Assembly (NCBI GenBank): GCA_964035015.1
Contig: CAXIUP010000292.1
Coordinates: 349,201-413,200 of the forward strand
Source: Corallium rubrum
Taxonomy: Eukaryota > Cnidaria > Anthozoa > Scleralcyonacea > Coralliidae
Length of the DNA: 64,000 nt
Reading direction: 5' to 3'
In this document: piece by piece, positions 10,881 through 23,128 of the stretch
How the letters are laid out: each line of letters begins with the position of its first letter
Numbering within the stretch: position 1 is the first letter of the stretch
The notes under the pieces: generated by a model
The model's database searches: none
What the model was told of the DNA's origin: nothing
Seen by the model: the letters and a program-made list of their open reading frames with translations, nothing else
Translations under genes and position numbers: made by a program

Positions 10881-13800
10881 TGTCACGTGTCACGTGTCAC
10901 GTGTCACGTGTCACGTCACGTGTCACGTCACGTGTCACGTCACGTGTCACGTGTCATGTCACGTGTCATGTCACGTGTCATGTCACGTGTCATGTCACAT
11001 GTCATGTCACATGTCATGTCATGTCACATGTCATGTCACATGTCATGTCACATGTCATGTCATGTCACATGTCATGTCATGTCACATGTCATGTCATGTC
11101 ACATGTCATGTCATGTCACATGTCATGTCATGTCACATGTCATGTCATGTCACATGTCATGTCATGTCACATGTCATGTCATGTCACATGTCATGTCATG
11201 TCACATGTCATGTCATGTCACATGTCATGTCACATGTCATGTCATGTCACATGTCATGTCATGTCACATGTCATGTCACATGTCATGTCATGTCACATGT
11301 CATGTCACATGTCATGTCATGTCACATGTCATGTCATGTCACATGTCATGTCACATGTCATGTCATGTCACATGTCATGTCACATGTCATGTCATGTCAT
11401 GTCACATGTCATGTCATGTCACATGTCATGTCACATGTCACATGTCATGTCACATGTCACATGTCATGTCACATGTCATGTCACATGTCATGTCACATGT
11501 CATGTCACATGTCATGTCACATGTCATGTCACATGTCATGTCACATGTCATGTCACATGTCATGTCACATGTCATGTCACATGTCATGTCACATGTCATG
11601 TCACATGTCATGTCACATGTCATGTCACATGTCATGTCACTTGTCATGTCATGTCACATGTCATGTCACATGTCATGTCACATGTCATGTCACATGTCAT
11701 GTCACATGTCATGTCACATGTCATGTCACATGTCATGTCATGTCACATGTCATGTCATGTCACATGTCATGTCATGTCACATGTCACATGTCATGTCACA
11801 TGTCATGTCACATGTCATGTCACATGTCATGTCACATGTCATGTCACATGTCATGTCACATGTCATGTCACATGTCATGTCACATGTCATGTCACATGTC
11901 ACATGTCATGTCACATGTCATGTCATGTCACATGTCATGTCACATGTCATGTCACATGTCATGTCATGTCACATGTCATGTCATGTCACATGTCATGTCA
12001 TGTCACATGTCATGTCATGTCACATGTCATGTCATGTCACATGTCATGTCATGTCACATGTCATGTCATGTCACATGTCATGTCATGTCACATGTCATGT
12101 CATGTCACATGTCATGTCATGTCACATGTCATGTCATGTCACATGTCATGTCACATGTCATGTCATGTCACATGTCATGTCATGTCACATGTCATGTCAC
12201 ATGTCATGTCATGTCACATGTCATGTCACATGTCATGTCATGTCACATGTCATGTCATGTCACATGTCATGTCACATGTCATGTCATGTCACATGTCATG
12301 TCACATGTCATGTCATGTCATGTCACATGTCATGTCATGTCACATGTCATGTCACATGTCACATGTCATGTCACATGTCACATGTCATGTCACATGTCAT
12401 GTCACATGTCATGTCACATGTCATGTCACATGTCATGTCACATGTCATGTCACATGTCATGTCACATGTCATGTCACATGTCATGTCACATGTCATGTCA
12501 CATGTCATGTCACATGTCATGTCACATGTCATGTCACATGTCATGTCACATGTCATGTCACATGTCATGTCATGTCATGTCACATGTCATGTCACATGTC
12601 ATGTCACATGTCATGTCACATGTCATGTCACATGTCATGTCACATGTCATGTCACATGTCATGTCACATGTCATGTCATGTCATGTCATGTCATGTCACA
12701 TGTCATGTCATGTCACATGTCACATGTCATGTCACATGTCATGTCACATGTCATGTCACATGTCATGTCACATGTCATGTCACATGTCATGTCACATGTC
12801 ATGTCACATGTCATGTCACATGTCACATGTCATGTCACATGTCATGTCACATGTCATGTCACATGTCATGTCACATGTCATGTCACATGTCATGTCACAT
12901 GTCATGTCACATGTCATGTCACATGTCATGTCACATGTCATGTCACATGTCATGTCACATGTCATGTCACATGTCATGTCATGTCATGTCATGTCACATG
13001 TCATGTCACATGTCATGTCACATGTCATGTCACATGTCATGTCACATGTCATGTCACATGTCATGTCACATGTCATGTCACATGTCATGTCACATGTCAT
13101 GTCACATGTCATGTCACATGTCATGTCACATGTCATGTCACATGTCATGTCACATGTCATGTCACATGTCATGTCACATGTCATGTCACATGTCATGTCA
13201 CATGTCATGTCACATGTCATGTCACATGTCATGTCACATGCCATGTCACATGTCATGTCACATGTCATGTCACATGCCATGTCACATGCCATGTCACATG
13301 CCATGTCACATGTCATGTCACATGTCATGTCACATGCCATGTCACATGTCATGTCACATGTCATGTCACATGTCATGTCACATGCCATGTCACATGTCAT
13401 GTCACATGCCATGTCACATGTCATGTCACATGTCATGTCACATGCCATGTCACATGCCATGTCACATGTCATGTCACATGTCATGTCACATGTCATGTCA
13501 CATGTCATGTCACATGTCATGTCACATGTCATGTCACATGTCATGTCACATGTCACATGTCATGTCACATGTCATGTCACATGTCATGTCACATGTCATG
13601 TCACATGTCATGTCACATGTCATGTCACACATGTCACATGTCATGTCACATGTCATGTCACATGTCATGTCACATGTCATGTCACATGTCATGTCACATG
13701 TCATGTCACATGTCATGTCACATGTCATGTCACATGTCATGTCATGTCATGTCACATGTCATGTCACATGTCATGTCACATGTCATGTCACATGTCATGT

Positions 13801-16472
13801 CACATGTCATGTCACATGTCATGTCACATGTCATGTCATGTCATGTCATGTCACATGTCATGTCACATGTCATGTCACATGTCATGTCACATGTCATGTC
13901 ACATGTCACATGTCATGTCATGTCATGTCACATGTCATGTCACATGTCATGTCACATGTCATGTCACATGTCATGTCACATGTCATGTCACATGTCATGT
14001 CACATGTCATGTCACATGTCATGTCACATGTCATGTCACATGTCATGTCACATGTCATGTCACATGTCATGTCACATGTCATGTCACATGTCATGTCACA
14101 TGTCATGTCACATGTCATGTCACATGTCATGTCACATGTCATGTCACATGTCATGTCACATGTCATGTCACATGTCATGTCACATGTCATGTCACATGTC
14201 ATGTCACATGTCATGTCACATGTCATGTCACATGTCATGTCACATGTCATGTCACATGTCATGTCACATGTCACATGTCACATGTCATGTCACATGTCAT
14301 GTCACATGTCATGTCATGTCACATGTCATGTCACATGTCATGTCACATGTCATGTCACATGTCATGTCACATGTCATGTCACATGTCATGTCATGTCATG
14401 TCACATGTCACATGTCATGTCACATGTCATGTCACATGTCATGTCACATGTCATGTCATGTCACATGTCATGTCACATGTCATGTCACATGTCATGTCAC
14501 ATGTCATGTCACATGTCATGTCACATGTCATGTCACATGTCATGTCACATGTCATGTCACATGTCATGTCACATGTCATGTCACATGTCATGTCACATGT
14601 CATGTCACATGTCATGTCATGTCATGTCACATGTCATGTCACATGTCATGTCACATGTCATGTCACATGTCATGTCACATGACATGTCACATGTCATGTC
14701 ACATGTCATGTCACATGTCATGTCACATGTCATGATGTCACATGTCATGTCACATGTCATGTCACATGTCATGTCACATGTCACATGTCACATGTCACAT
14801 GTGACATGTCACATGTCACATCACATGTCACATGTCACATGTCACATGTGACATGTCACATGTCACATGTCACATGTCACATGTCACATGTCACATGTGA
14901 CATGTGACATGTGACATGTGACATGTGACATGTCACATCACATGTCACATGTGACATGTCACATCACATGTCACATGTCACATGTCACATGTCACATGTC
15001 ACATGTCACATGTCACATGTCACATGTCACATGTCACATGTCACATGTCACATGTCACATGTCACATGTCACATGTCACATGTCACATGTCACATGTCAC
15101 ATGTCACATGTCACATGTCACATGTCACATGTCACATGTCACATGTCACATGTCACATGTCACATGTCACATGTCACATGTCACATGTCACATGTCACAT
15201 GTCACATGTCACATGTCACATGTCACATGTCACATGTCACATGTCACATGTCACATGTCACATGTCACATGTCACATGTCACATGTCACATGTCACATGT
15301 CACATGTCACATGTCACATGTCACATGTCACATGTCACATGTCACATGTCACATGTCACATGTCACATGTCACATGTCACATGTCACATGTCACATGTCA
15401 CATGTCACATGTCACATGTCACATGTCACATGTCACATGTCACATGTCACATGTCACATGTCACATGTCACATGTCACATGTCACATGTCACATGTCACA
15501 TGTCACATGTCACATGTCACATGTCACATGTCACATGTCACATGTCACATGTCACATGTCACATGTCACATGTCACATGTCACATGTCACATGTCACATG
15601 TCACATGTCACATGTCACATGTCACATGTCACATGTCACATGTCACATGTCACATGTCACATGTCACATGTCACATGTCACATGTCACATGTCACATGTC
15701 ACATGTCACATGTCACATGTCACATGTCACATGTCACATGTCACATGTCACATGTCACATGTCACATGTCACATGTCACATGTCACATGTCACATGTCAC
15801 ATGTCACATGCCACATGCCACATGCCACATGCCACATGCCACATGCCACATGCCACATGCCACATGCCACATGCCACATGCCACATGCCACATGCCACAT
15901 GCCACATGCCACATGCCACATGCCACATGCCACATGCCACATGCCACATGCCACATGCCACATGCCACATGCCACATGCCACATGCCACATGTCACATGT
16001 CACATGTCACATGTCACATGTCACATGTCACATGTCACATGTCACATGTCACATGTCACATGTCACATGTCACATGTCACATGTCACATGTCACATGTCA
16101 CATGTCACATGTCACATGTCACATGTCACATGTCACATGTCACATGTCACATGTCACATGTCACATGTCACATGTCACATGTCACATGTCACATGTCACA
16201 TGTCACATGTCACATGTCACATGTCACATGTCACATGTCACATGTCACATGTCACATGTCACATGTCACATGTCACATGTCACATGTCACATGTCACATG
16301 TCACATGTCACATGTCACATGTCACATGTCACATGTCACATGTCACATGTCATGTCATGTCATGTCATGTCATGTCATGTCATGTCATGTCATGTCATGT
16401 CATGTCATGTCATGTCATGTCATGTCATGTCATGTCATGTCATGTCATGTCATGTCATGTCATGTCATGTCA
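10881..16472 (+). repeat. Satellite block 3: ATGTC and ACATGTC units
   Basis: Mostly the 12-mer ACATGTCATGTC, which is a 5-mer plus a 7-mer, then from about 14960 a pure 7-mer ACATGTC, and from about 16347 a pure pentamer CATGT. A longer pattern at 11000-11460 recurs near 11930-12370, showing segmental duplication of about 0.9 kb. Units of 5, 7 and 12 bp without stop codons leave several frames open for over 1,500 codons; these are not genes. Confidence 0.95.
15804..15990 (+). repeat. Homogenised GCCACAT variant block
   Basis: About 26 consecutive units read GCCACAT in place of GTCACAT, with sharp borders inside the ACATGTC array. One point change has spread as a unit. Scattered ATGCC variants also occur at 13240-13460. 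Confidence 0.85.
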
Positions 16473-16526
16473 TATAATATATATTTAAACACAAAATTGT
16501 ATTAAACAAATAAAACATATACTTAC

Positions 16527-17645
16527 AATCTCTGATATTGTCCTTAACCGCTTCAAGAACTCGACTAATGCAATGGCATATCCCATGGTTTCAGGACTTA
16601 CTGAAGTTGGCACTACACCAGCCTGACCATTGAGCACTTTGGAAATGCGGTCGTATAACACGTGTTGGTTGAGCGCAATCTTTAAGATATTTCTGTCGGT
16701 CTTGTGGCTGCATTGGGACCGGAATCGCGCTTGGGAGTTTTGCGTGGGGATAATTTCGTCGACATGCTTGACGAAGATTTCTCGAGCTTCTTCGGCTAAG
16801 GTGTAGGCGATTTTGTTGTCACTGTTGTGGCGAACATAAATATCTTCGAAGACGCCATTGGGTGATTGAAGTGCGCTAAAGTCATCCTTCAGCTTTCTTA
16901 GGTTTTCGCCAACCTCGCTCAGGCTTGTCTTCTCGCTCGCCGACTTATACATAAACAGTATTCGGTCGGGGAAACCATTCTTGGCGGAAATTGCTTTTGG
17001 CCAGATGTCTTGCAGGAAATCGTTCGCCGTGCAAAGTGCCAAGAAAGCGCAACGAGCTTCTTTCACGCCTTTCCTCTTGCCTTGTGAACCTTTGATTACA
17101 AACCACGAATCCCCGTCGTAAAGCTTGCACAAAAGGCTCATCTCTAGCAAGCCTTTCCTCCCTTTATTTGAAATTGTCCTCCTTAAAAATTCGGTTGCTT
17201 CGTCGACGCAGAGGATCGGTACAACATTGTCGTTGTTAACAAAAAAATTAAATAAACCACTTTCTGTTGGCTCGTCGGTCCAGATCACTTTGTTGACCTT
17301 TGCTTCCAAAGTGTTCTGTCAGTGGTAGTTGGCAGCCATGGCGAGCAGCCGGCGATTTCCCAATTCCTGATGGGCCAGCAACGATCAAATGGAGATTTGC
17401 CTTCTCATCGAATGGATCGTTGTCATATATTTTAATGACAGAATTTCCAACAACGCACTCGTTGTCGAAAGCATTGTCATCAACAAAAGTTCCTTTGATG
17501 TTCGATGGCATTTACTGTAGCATTCAAGCCAAGCCACAATTTCAGGTGCGCAGATGTCATTCCACGGAAAGTTTACCGCTCCAAGTTCCCGTTCAACATC
17601 AGAAATACTTTTAATATAGGATAACTCTTCCTCGCGCTCGGCCAT
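16527..17645 (-). CDS. First exon of a DUF3987-like P-loop ATPase gene
   Basis: Reads from ATG 17645 to a splice donor (GAGATT then GTAAGTAT) at 16527. Visible: a Walker A motif AGPSGIGKS (about 17375-17400), a Walker B-like VPILCVDEATEF (about 17190-17225), then conserved LLCKLYDGDSW, a FLALCTANDFL strand and GFPDRILFMYKS. These match the DUF3987 family, ATPases linked to primase/helicase functions in phages and mobile elements. The frame changes twice in the first 350 bases, before and after Walker A, while motifs stay intact on both sides; this copy is broken there or has assembly indels. It could help the element replicate or transpose; that is inference. The winged-helix-like exon at 6354-6761 is probably its C-terminus. 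Confidence 0.6.
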
Positions 17646-17724
17646 AATTTGCGTAGAGTCAAGAAAAGGGACAAAGGGCTTAGGTTAAACATAGATAATA
17701 GAAGGGAGTGGGTTAAAAGCGCGC

Positions 17725-17835
17725 TCATCCTCCCTTTCTGCACGATCCCCCACGTACCACCGTTACCCCTAGTGATCCAAATGATCTCCTCCCTTTCTGC
17801 ACCCTCCCTATACCCCACATACCACCGTTATCGCT
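17725..17835. repeat. Short tandem duplication next to the right minisatellite
   Basis: The motif CTCCCTTTCTGCAC...CCCCACRTACCACCGTTA...AGTGATCCAAATGATC occurs twice, about 64 bp apart, just inside the right minisatellite. Confidence 0.6.
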
Positions 17836-17839
17836 AAAG

Positions 17840-18074
17840 TGATCCAAATGATCCAAACGATCCAAATGATCTAAACGATCCAAACGATCTAAACGATCTA
17901 AATGATCCAAACGATCCAAACGATCTAAATGATCCAAACGATCTAAACGATCTAAATGATCCAAACGATCTAAACGATCTAAATGATCTAAACGATCTAA
18001 ATGATCTAAATGATCCAACCGATCTAAATGATCTAAATGATCCAAACGATCCAAACGATCTAAATGATCTAAAC
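17840..18074 (-). repeat. Subterminal 9-bp minisatellite, right copy
   Basis: Inverted counterpart of the array at 614-840. Unit order is the same for the first units from the tip but one unit is missing, and one variant reads GTTGGATCA. Arrays therefore differ by unit gain or loss, while the flanking 176 bp are identical. Confidence 0.85.
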
Positions 18075-18082
18075 GATGCCAT

Positions 18083-18258
18083 TTAGTTATAACTATTACA
18101 ATAATAATAACTATTATTACTATATTAGCGAACGATGCCGTTTTAATAGTTTTAATACTATTATTATGATCACTATTATGATTAATATTAGTAGTGGTAG
18201 TATTGTGACGTCAACCGTGTAGTATTGTGACGTCACCCGTGACTTGGTATATGGCGCA
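18083..18258 (-). repeat. Right terminal inverted repeat, unique part
   Basis: Reverse complement of 438-613. Ends GGTATATGGCGCA before TTAA (18259-18262). Contains the mirrored TGACGTCA pair at 18206-18213 and 18228-18235. Confidence 0.9.
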
Positions 18259-18443
18259 TTAACCCACATTGGCCACAGACTACATAGAGATGCTTCAATG
18301 TGGAGCAGGCTAAATGTTTTCGTCCCGTTTGAGGCAGCACTTCACTTGCGATAGTAATTTCTAGTTGTATTTTATATACTGAAATAGTCTGTAACTCTAC
18401 ATGTACCTGATAAGTTTATGATTTCTGTATAATATAACCCTAC

Positions 18444-19134
18444 CTTATCAGTTTATGATTGCCATCTACATGCCAAAGTGCTAATGGACTTGAAACGTTG
18501 TAACTTCTCCGATGTACGACCCTCAATGACAAGGTTCGGAACAAAGTTCCAGCGGGATCGACCCTCCTCATCACTTCACGAATTCGGTTTTGTTGCACTC
18601 TAAGTCCACGAGAAAACAACAATCCTGTCATTCGTTTGTACCCAGTGTTTGGAAATTGTTGTATAAGGCTTCTAACTGTTTCTTCAAGATCATGATCATC
18701 GATGTCGGAATAATAATTACCAATTCGCAAACCGAATGTGTTCATTCTCCGTTCGACAGTTCGTTTGCTTACTCCGAGAAGGGTTGCAATATCTTTGACA
18801 GTAAAGCGCTTGTCCAACAAAAACTGTAAGATCTCCTCAGGCACTTCGAATTTTGGTCGTCCGGTTGGCCAGTGAATAGCTTTGGGCACTCAAATGCGCC
18901 GTGTTGGGAGCCATCATATTCAGAATACAAATTTCGCGCATCCCAAATCAACTGAACCAAGGATTCATCTATATCGAACAACTCCCCGTATCGTAGTGTA
19001 GTCTGATACAGTGTGTCGAGACGAAAATAGTTATAGTCTCGATCGGGATCCCTTGATTCCAATTCTGATACACAATTTAAAATGCAACTTCGAAAAAGGT
19101 TTTTAAAGTCTGTTCTTTCTCTCTCCTCCGCCAT
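18444..19134 (-). pseudogene. Integrase-core-like gene, 5' part
   Basis: Starts at ATG 19134 (MAEERERTDF) and ends at a splice donor (CTGATAAG then GTAGGG) at 18444. The N-terminus is predicted helical. Then comes GRPKFEVPEEILQFLLD, a helix-turn-helix (FTVKDIATLLGVSKRTVERRM), a YKRMTGLL segment, and LALWHVDGNHKLIR, the first Asp of an integrase-like DDE core. Metazoan integrase-core proteins share this order. The reading frame is broken once. The rest of the catalytic core is absent: the 17.8 kb transposon starts 186 bases past the donor, so downstream exons would lie left of position 434 or are lost. It may be a host gene or part of an older element. Confidence 0.55.
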
Positions 19135-19400
19135 GTTGTCGTTCGGAAGAACGAAATAATTACAATTTTTTGCGGGAATAAATTATCATTAATTTCACGT
19201 TTGGAATTCGTGTTCTGAGTGCCAGGCATCATGTGACGTCATCACAATGGAATGTTAAAGAATAGAACGCAAAGCGTGGATACCGTAATTCGACTCTTAA
19301 ATGTCATAATACATTACTAGAATAACTAAACGTAAAAACTATAACACAAAATATAAATATTAAATAACTAAATGTGAAACTGGAACACAAAATGTTAATA

Positions 19401-19604
19401 TTAATATTGGCGGGCATCACCCTCCATAGTTAGGAGAGTCGGTAGCCTCTTCAATTTGTCGTCGTCCTTCCACCCGTTTGCGACGGCACAAACTTCGAAC
19501 TTGCGAAGCCACAGATCGAAATCCCCATCTCCAAAAACCTCTGGTAACGCTAGCGTTGCTTTTGCCATAATCCTGGTCACGGCACCAAGTGTAACAATCG
19601 ACAA
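19401..19604 (-). pseudogene. Fragment of an LTR-retrotransposon gag-like gene (fossil)
   Basis: A short stretch resembles the start of Ty3/gypsy-type gag proteins (DFDLWLRKFEVCAVANGW is the telling segment). Nothing else of the element is recognisable nearby, so it is a broken remnant. Age cannot be judged. Confidence 0.35.
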
Positions 19605-19879
19605 TATGTTGCACTTTACAACTTTTTTATATTCCTATCGCTCTCACAACGTTTTCCGCAATCTCTTATACCTCGTCTATATCAATCATTTCCCTGTTCT
19701 CTTGTTCGGTCCTTAATTCACGCTTGGCACAAATGCCCTCGGAATCGCCGAAGGTCGCCATGCATTGCGCACAGCGGCTTTCCCCCAAAGTAGAAACAAA
19801 ATGGCGGGGACTTGCAACTGAGTTACTGGTCGTAGTTCGATTGTGCAGTAAAGAAGTACGACAATTGTACAGCACTGCA

Positions 19880-20670
19880 TCGTGATCGCTCAGAAACTGT
19901 TCAGCTTACTCGTGTTGTGTGTTTTTTACAAAATAGTTTCTGACTAGAAGGCCGTATTGTGTATTTATAACAAATGTTCGAAGCCGAAATGTCAGATGAC
20001 TCAGATCTGGTTCTCTACTCTAGTTCAATATGCTTGTCAGTAGAAAAATACTGTGGATTTTCGGTATTGTGCCATGCAATTATTTTGCTTTCACAATAAC
20101 AATCTGCTTCAAGTTGATTTATTCTTAATATTGACTGGTGAAGGGATTTGTTTGACAGAGATCATCAGCAGTCCTGACAGTGAGTGACACACCTCATTCA
20201 AAATAGAGAGTTATTGTGGGTCAAGAATATGATACAGCATATACCTAGGCAAATATCAGTGTAAAACATTTTTGTACTGTCTGTACAGTATACTGTAGTT
20301 GAAGTATCCTAAATATGTTTCTTGGCACCCCCCTGAAAACATCAAAATTGTAGAAGAAAACAATTAAAACTTAGGTTCACTGCCTTTTAAATTCAAGAAT
20401 GTTGTATCATGGTAATAGCTGCAAATCATTATTATTCTACCCTACCCTTTCCCTAAACTCAGCCATCCTTTCATCAAACCAATCAACCCCTCTCCCCAAA
20501 CTTACCCAGTCCCCACCCCCTCCCACCACCACCACTACACACTCTGTTTAAATTTTTAGTTTAATATATAAAACAAGACAGAGAAGAATTAGTATTTTGA
20601 ATCTGATCACAGCATAGGTTTAAAAGCTGCTGTACTGTCAAAATCAAGAAAATAAATGTATACACATATA
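19880..20670. other. No gene seen
   Basis: AT-rich with scattered CACCC-type low complexity at 20450-20540. No supported exon. Confidence 0.4.
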
Positions 20671-20673
20671 TTC

Positions 20674-20892
20674 CCCATACGAAAATGTTCTATAGAATCC
20701 TATAGAATATTCTATTGGAATTTGGGACTCTATGGAATATTCTATTGGATTTCTAGATCCAACAGAATATTCTATAGAATATTCTACGGCATTTCTAAAA
20801 TTCTATAGAATCCAATAGAATATTCTATAGAATCTGTCCCAATTTCTTATTGAATATTCCATAGAATATTCTATAGCACATTTTTGTATGGG
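20674..20892. mobile_element. MITE with CCCATAC ends
   Basis: About 219 bp. The left end is CCCATACGAAAATGTTCTATAG and the right end is the reverse complement of CCCATACAAAAATGTGCTATAG. The inside is built from repeats of TCTATAGAATATTCTAT, itself palindromic. Confidence 0.6.
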
Positions 20893-21050
20893 TCAGAACT
20901 CTATAAATCAGATAGTCCTCAGTAACTGTACGCAGATACAACACCAGCCGGTGGGTGACACTGGAAGAGATAAGGTGCCTTCATCTGGAACACAACTGTT
21001 CAACACTATAAATAGAAAAAGATAATATGAGATGTTTATATATAGAGGAT

Positions 21051-21151
21051 ATTACACAGTGGTGCGAAGATATGGATTTTATCTTCGAGTGAGTAAAATA
21101 TCATTTTTACCATGAGAAGATAAAATTCATATCTTCATGCCAGCGTGTAAT
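21051..21151. mobile_element. Small foldback element
   Basis: Left arm ATTACACAGTGGTGCGAAGA and right arm (reversed) ATTACACGCTGGCATGAAGA, both continuing into ATATGRATTTTATCTTC. About 100 bp with a short centre. Confidence 0.55.
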
Positions 21152-21439
21152 TTTCTTTTTATTATATAGATTCCATGCAAAAAGAGGTAAAATTCTTAAT
21201 GATGTCATCGATATCTTCACTAGTGAGGATATGGAAAATACGACACTGCATATTCTCTAGTAGAACACTCGCATCTATATAATAAATATGCATATGTGCA
21301 TATTCAGCAAATAAACAATCTCTTTGATTACTGGACAAGCTTGTGGATAATTACAATAACACTAAGCATCAATTTATATTATCATAAGACAATTACATAA
21401 TATAAATAGCTCTGTGTCAGTTGTAATTGAAATAGCTAT

Positions 21440-21475
<36 letters not shown>

Positions 21476-21651
21476 ACAATTATTATGGGACAATTATTAT
21501 AGGACAATGAACTTGGGTGGAGAATAACCAACCAACAGCTCCCAACTTGACCTGTATCTAGTAAACCGAAGGTTGCGGGTTTGAATCCCAGCTGGGCCAA
21601 GTTGATTTTTCTCTACCTGTCCAATACATGGTTCATCACTCAGAGTAACAC

Positions 21652-21695
<44 letters not shown>

Positions 21696-21985
21696 CAATA
21701 TATACAGTAGTACGATGATAGCCTAACTCACATTATTACATGTACAGGTTGTACATCAACAAATAAACAGCTCTGATACACTTTGAATATGAGCTAGCTC
21801 TGTAATTACAGCTGTACAGCTAAAACAAGCATAATGAAGACATGTTCTGCCATTTATATCATCAGCTAATATTATATGTAAATATAGCTCTGTCGCACAG
21901 TATAAATAAAGCAATAATACATGTACACAAGCTGTACTTGTGCACCAGCAAAGAAACAAAAACACGTATATATATATATATATAT
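21440..21985. repeat. Three (TA)n microsatellites
   Basis: TA runs near 21440-21474, 21655-21692 and 21966-21984, separated by unique sequence. Confidence 0.85.
21535..21650 (+). mobile_element. tRNA-related SINE-like fragment
   Basis: Contains GGTTGCGGGTTTGAATCCC, close to a tRNA/pol III B box (GGTTCRANNCC), preceded by an A-box-like CTAGTAAACCGAAG and followed by a conserved-looking tail and TA microsatellites. No cloverleaf is evident, so it is not called as a tRNA gene. Confidence 0.35.
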
Positions 21986-22510
21986 GACACTAAATTGAGA
22001 TATATACTGTAAATGTAATTAAATTAAGATACTGAGAAAGCAACATACCATACAGTAATGTAAACAGACATAACTTATAAGCATAAGCTATGATTGAACA
22101 AACTGTGCTACAACTTAGGGCTAAGATCTAGATGAGGCATAGCATAATTGCAGGCACACTATTGTTTACTATACTTTATATATGTACATCAACATAACAA
22201 AGCACAGCTCTGGCATTGTTTTACTGCACATGGATGGACCAATTTATACATGGGCTGTCATTTGCATCTCTGTATGTTTCGAAATAACTACATAAGTCCA
22301 ACAAATCTATCTAACACGACAATTCATTGGCAATTGTACAGCAAAGACAGTATATTCTCTGCAGAAGCTCGCAATCTGCTTGCGATATCTCACAAATTTT
22401 AATACAATTCACTTCTCACCTTGTCATTTACTCCTTTCAATGGTCTTGACACAACTTGAATATCTTTAGTTTCCTTGTTTCTTCTATATTTTGTAATGAT
22501 ATGCAATTTC
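21986..22510. other. No gene seen
   Basis: AT-rich sequence between the TA microsatellites and the possible exon at 22515. No supported feature. Confidence 0.4.
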
Positions 22511-22514
22511 CAGG

Positions 22515-22807
22515 CGGTTTTCCATCATATATCCCACCAACAAAACGAAGCGCTTGTATCAACAAATACATGCCTCGGCCGTGCACGACGTCTCAAGAAT
22601 ATCGCTCCAAACAAATTAATAAGACCCAAAGTGGAAAAACAAAAAAGAAACGAGCTTAAGTTAACACTTTGGCTTTCCGAGAAGCACAAAATAAATACCA
22701 GATCGGTTAAGACTAAAAAGTTATTTGAAGCTTTAAATTGTTATATTTTAGCGTCCGTGCTCGAAATTCCAAATTTGCAAAAAGTGCTCACAAAGAATGA
22801 GGCATGA
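22515..22807 (+). CDS. Possible terminal exon, lysine-rich unknown protein
   Basis: An acceptor-like TTTCCAG precedes a frame that stays open to a TGA at 22805. The protein is basic (KNIAPNKLIRPKVEKQKR) with a leucine-rich end. No family is recognised, and no upstream exon was identified. Confidence 0.25.
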
Positions 22808-23128
22808 TCGCGCGAGAACAAAGATCACCATGGCAATCTTAGTACCACTGTGATCCTCTTGTGATCCCTTACCACCTCCCCAAATATCGTATTTAACATA
22901 GGAAACCCAAGCGCTACAGAGCTATAAAAAGACGGTGCATTTTTTTCAGAATTTAATTCGTCACCAGTCTTCCCAAATTGCTGACGTATGCGAGAAAAAA
23001 AAGGCGACACTCACCTCTGGCGATTTTGATACATTTTGTGCCAAGCGTGATTAATCACTTATCTCAAAATTCTATTAATCTACTTTAATACTTTAATCTG
23101 TTCAAGTACTCTATTAAACATTACACAG

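Larger units (their letters stand above)
438..18258. mobile_element. 17.8 kb two-gene DNA transposon with TTAA-type target duplication
   Basis: Both ends begin TGCGCCATATACC and the first 176 bases of the two ends are identical by eye in inverted orientation, followed by inverted 9-bp minisatellites. Flanks are TTGA (434-437) and TTAA (18259-18262). Cargo: a + strand DDE transposase/OTU/CXC gene (921-3994) and a - strand DUF3987-like ATPase gene (17645 down to 6354). About 8.4 kb is satellite, so the unexpanded element would be near 9 kb. TTAA duplications are known for Kolobok and piggyBac elements, but the transposase is not piggyBac-like, so I leave the superfamily open. No DNA polymerase or capsid gene is seen. 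Identical ends suggest recent movement. Confidence 0.85.

Noticed and set aside
8076-16472. Telomere or centromere repeat, or CRISPR array
   Set aside because: Units do not match known telomere repeats, there are no spacers, and the array is internal to a transposon intron.
9576-16505. Very long open frames (over 1,500 codons) of VMSHVMSC, MTCD and RDTRHAT repeats
   Set aside because: They are translations of 5/7/12-bp satellites that lack stop codons in several frames on both strands at once; no start context, composition or splice evidence supports coding.
438-18258. Reading the 17.8 kb element as a Polinton or virus-like element because of its size and peptidase
   Set aside because: No DNA polymerase B, packaging ATPase, integrase or capsid gene is seen, and the target duplication is TTAA, not 6 bp.
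18444-19134. Integrase-like gene as third gene of the 17.8 kb element
   Set aside because: It lies outside the TIR and the TTAA duplication.
21535-21650. A functional tRNA gene
   Set aside because: A B-box-like motif is present but no cloverleaf arms could be paired.
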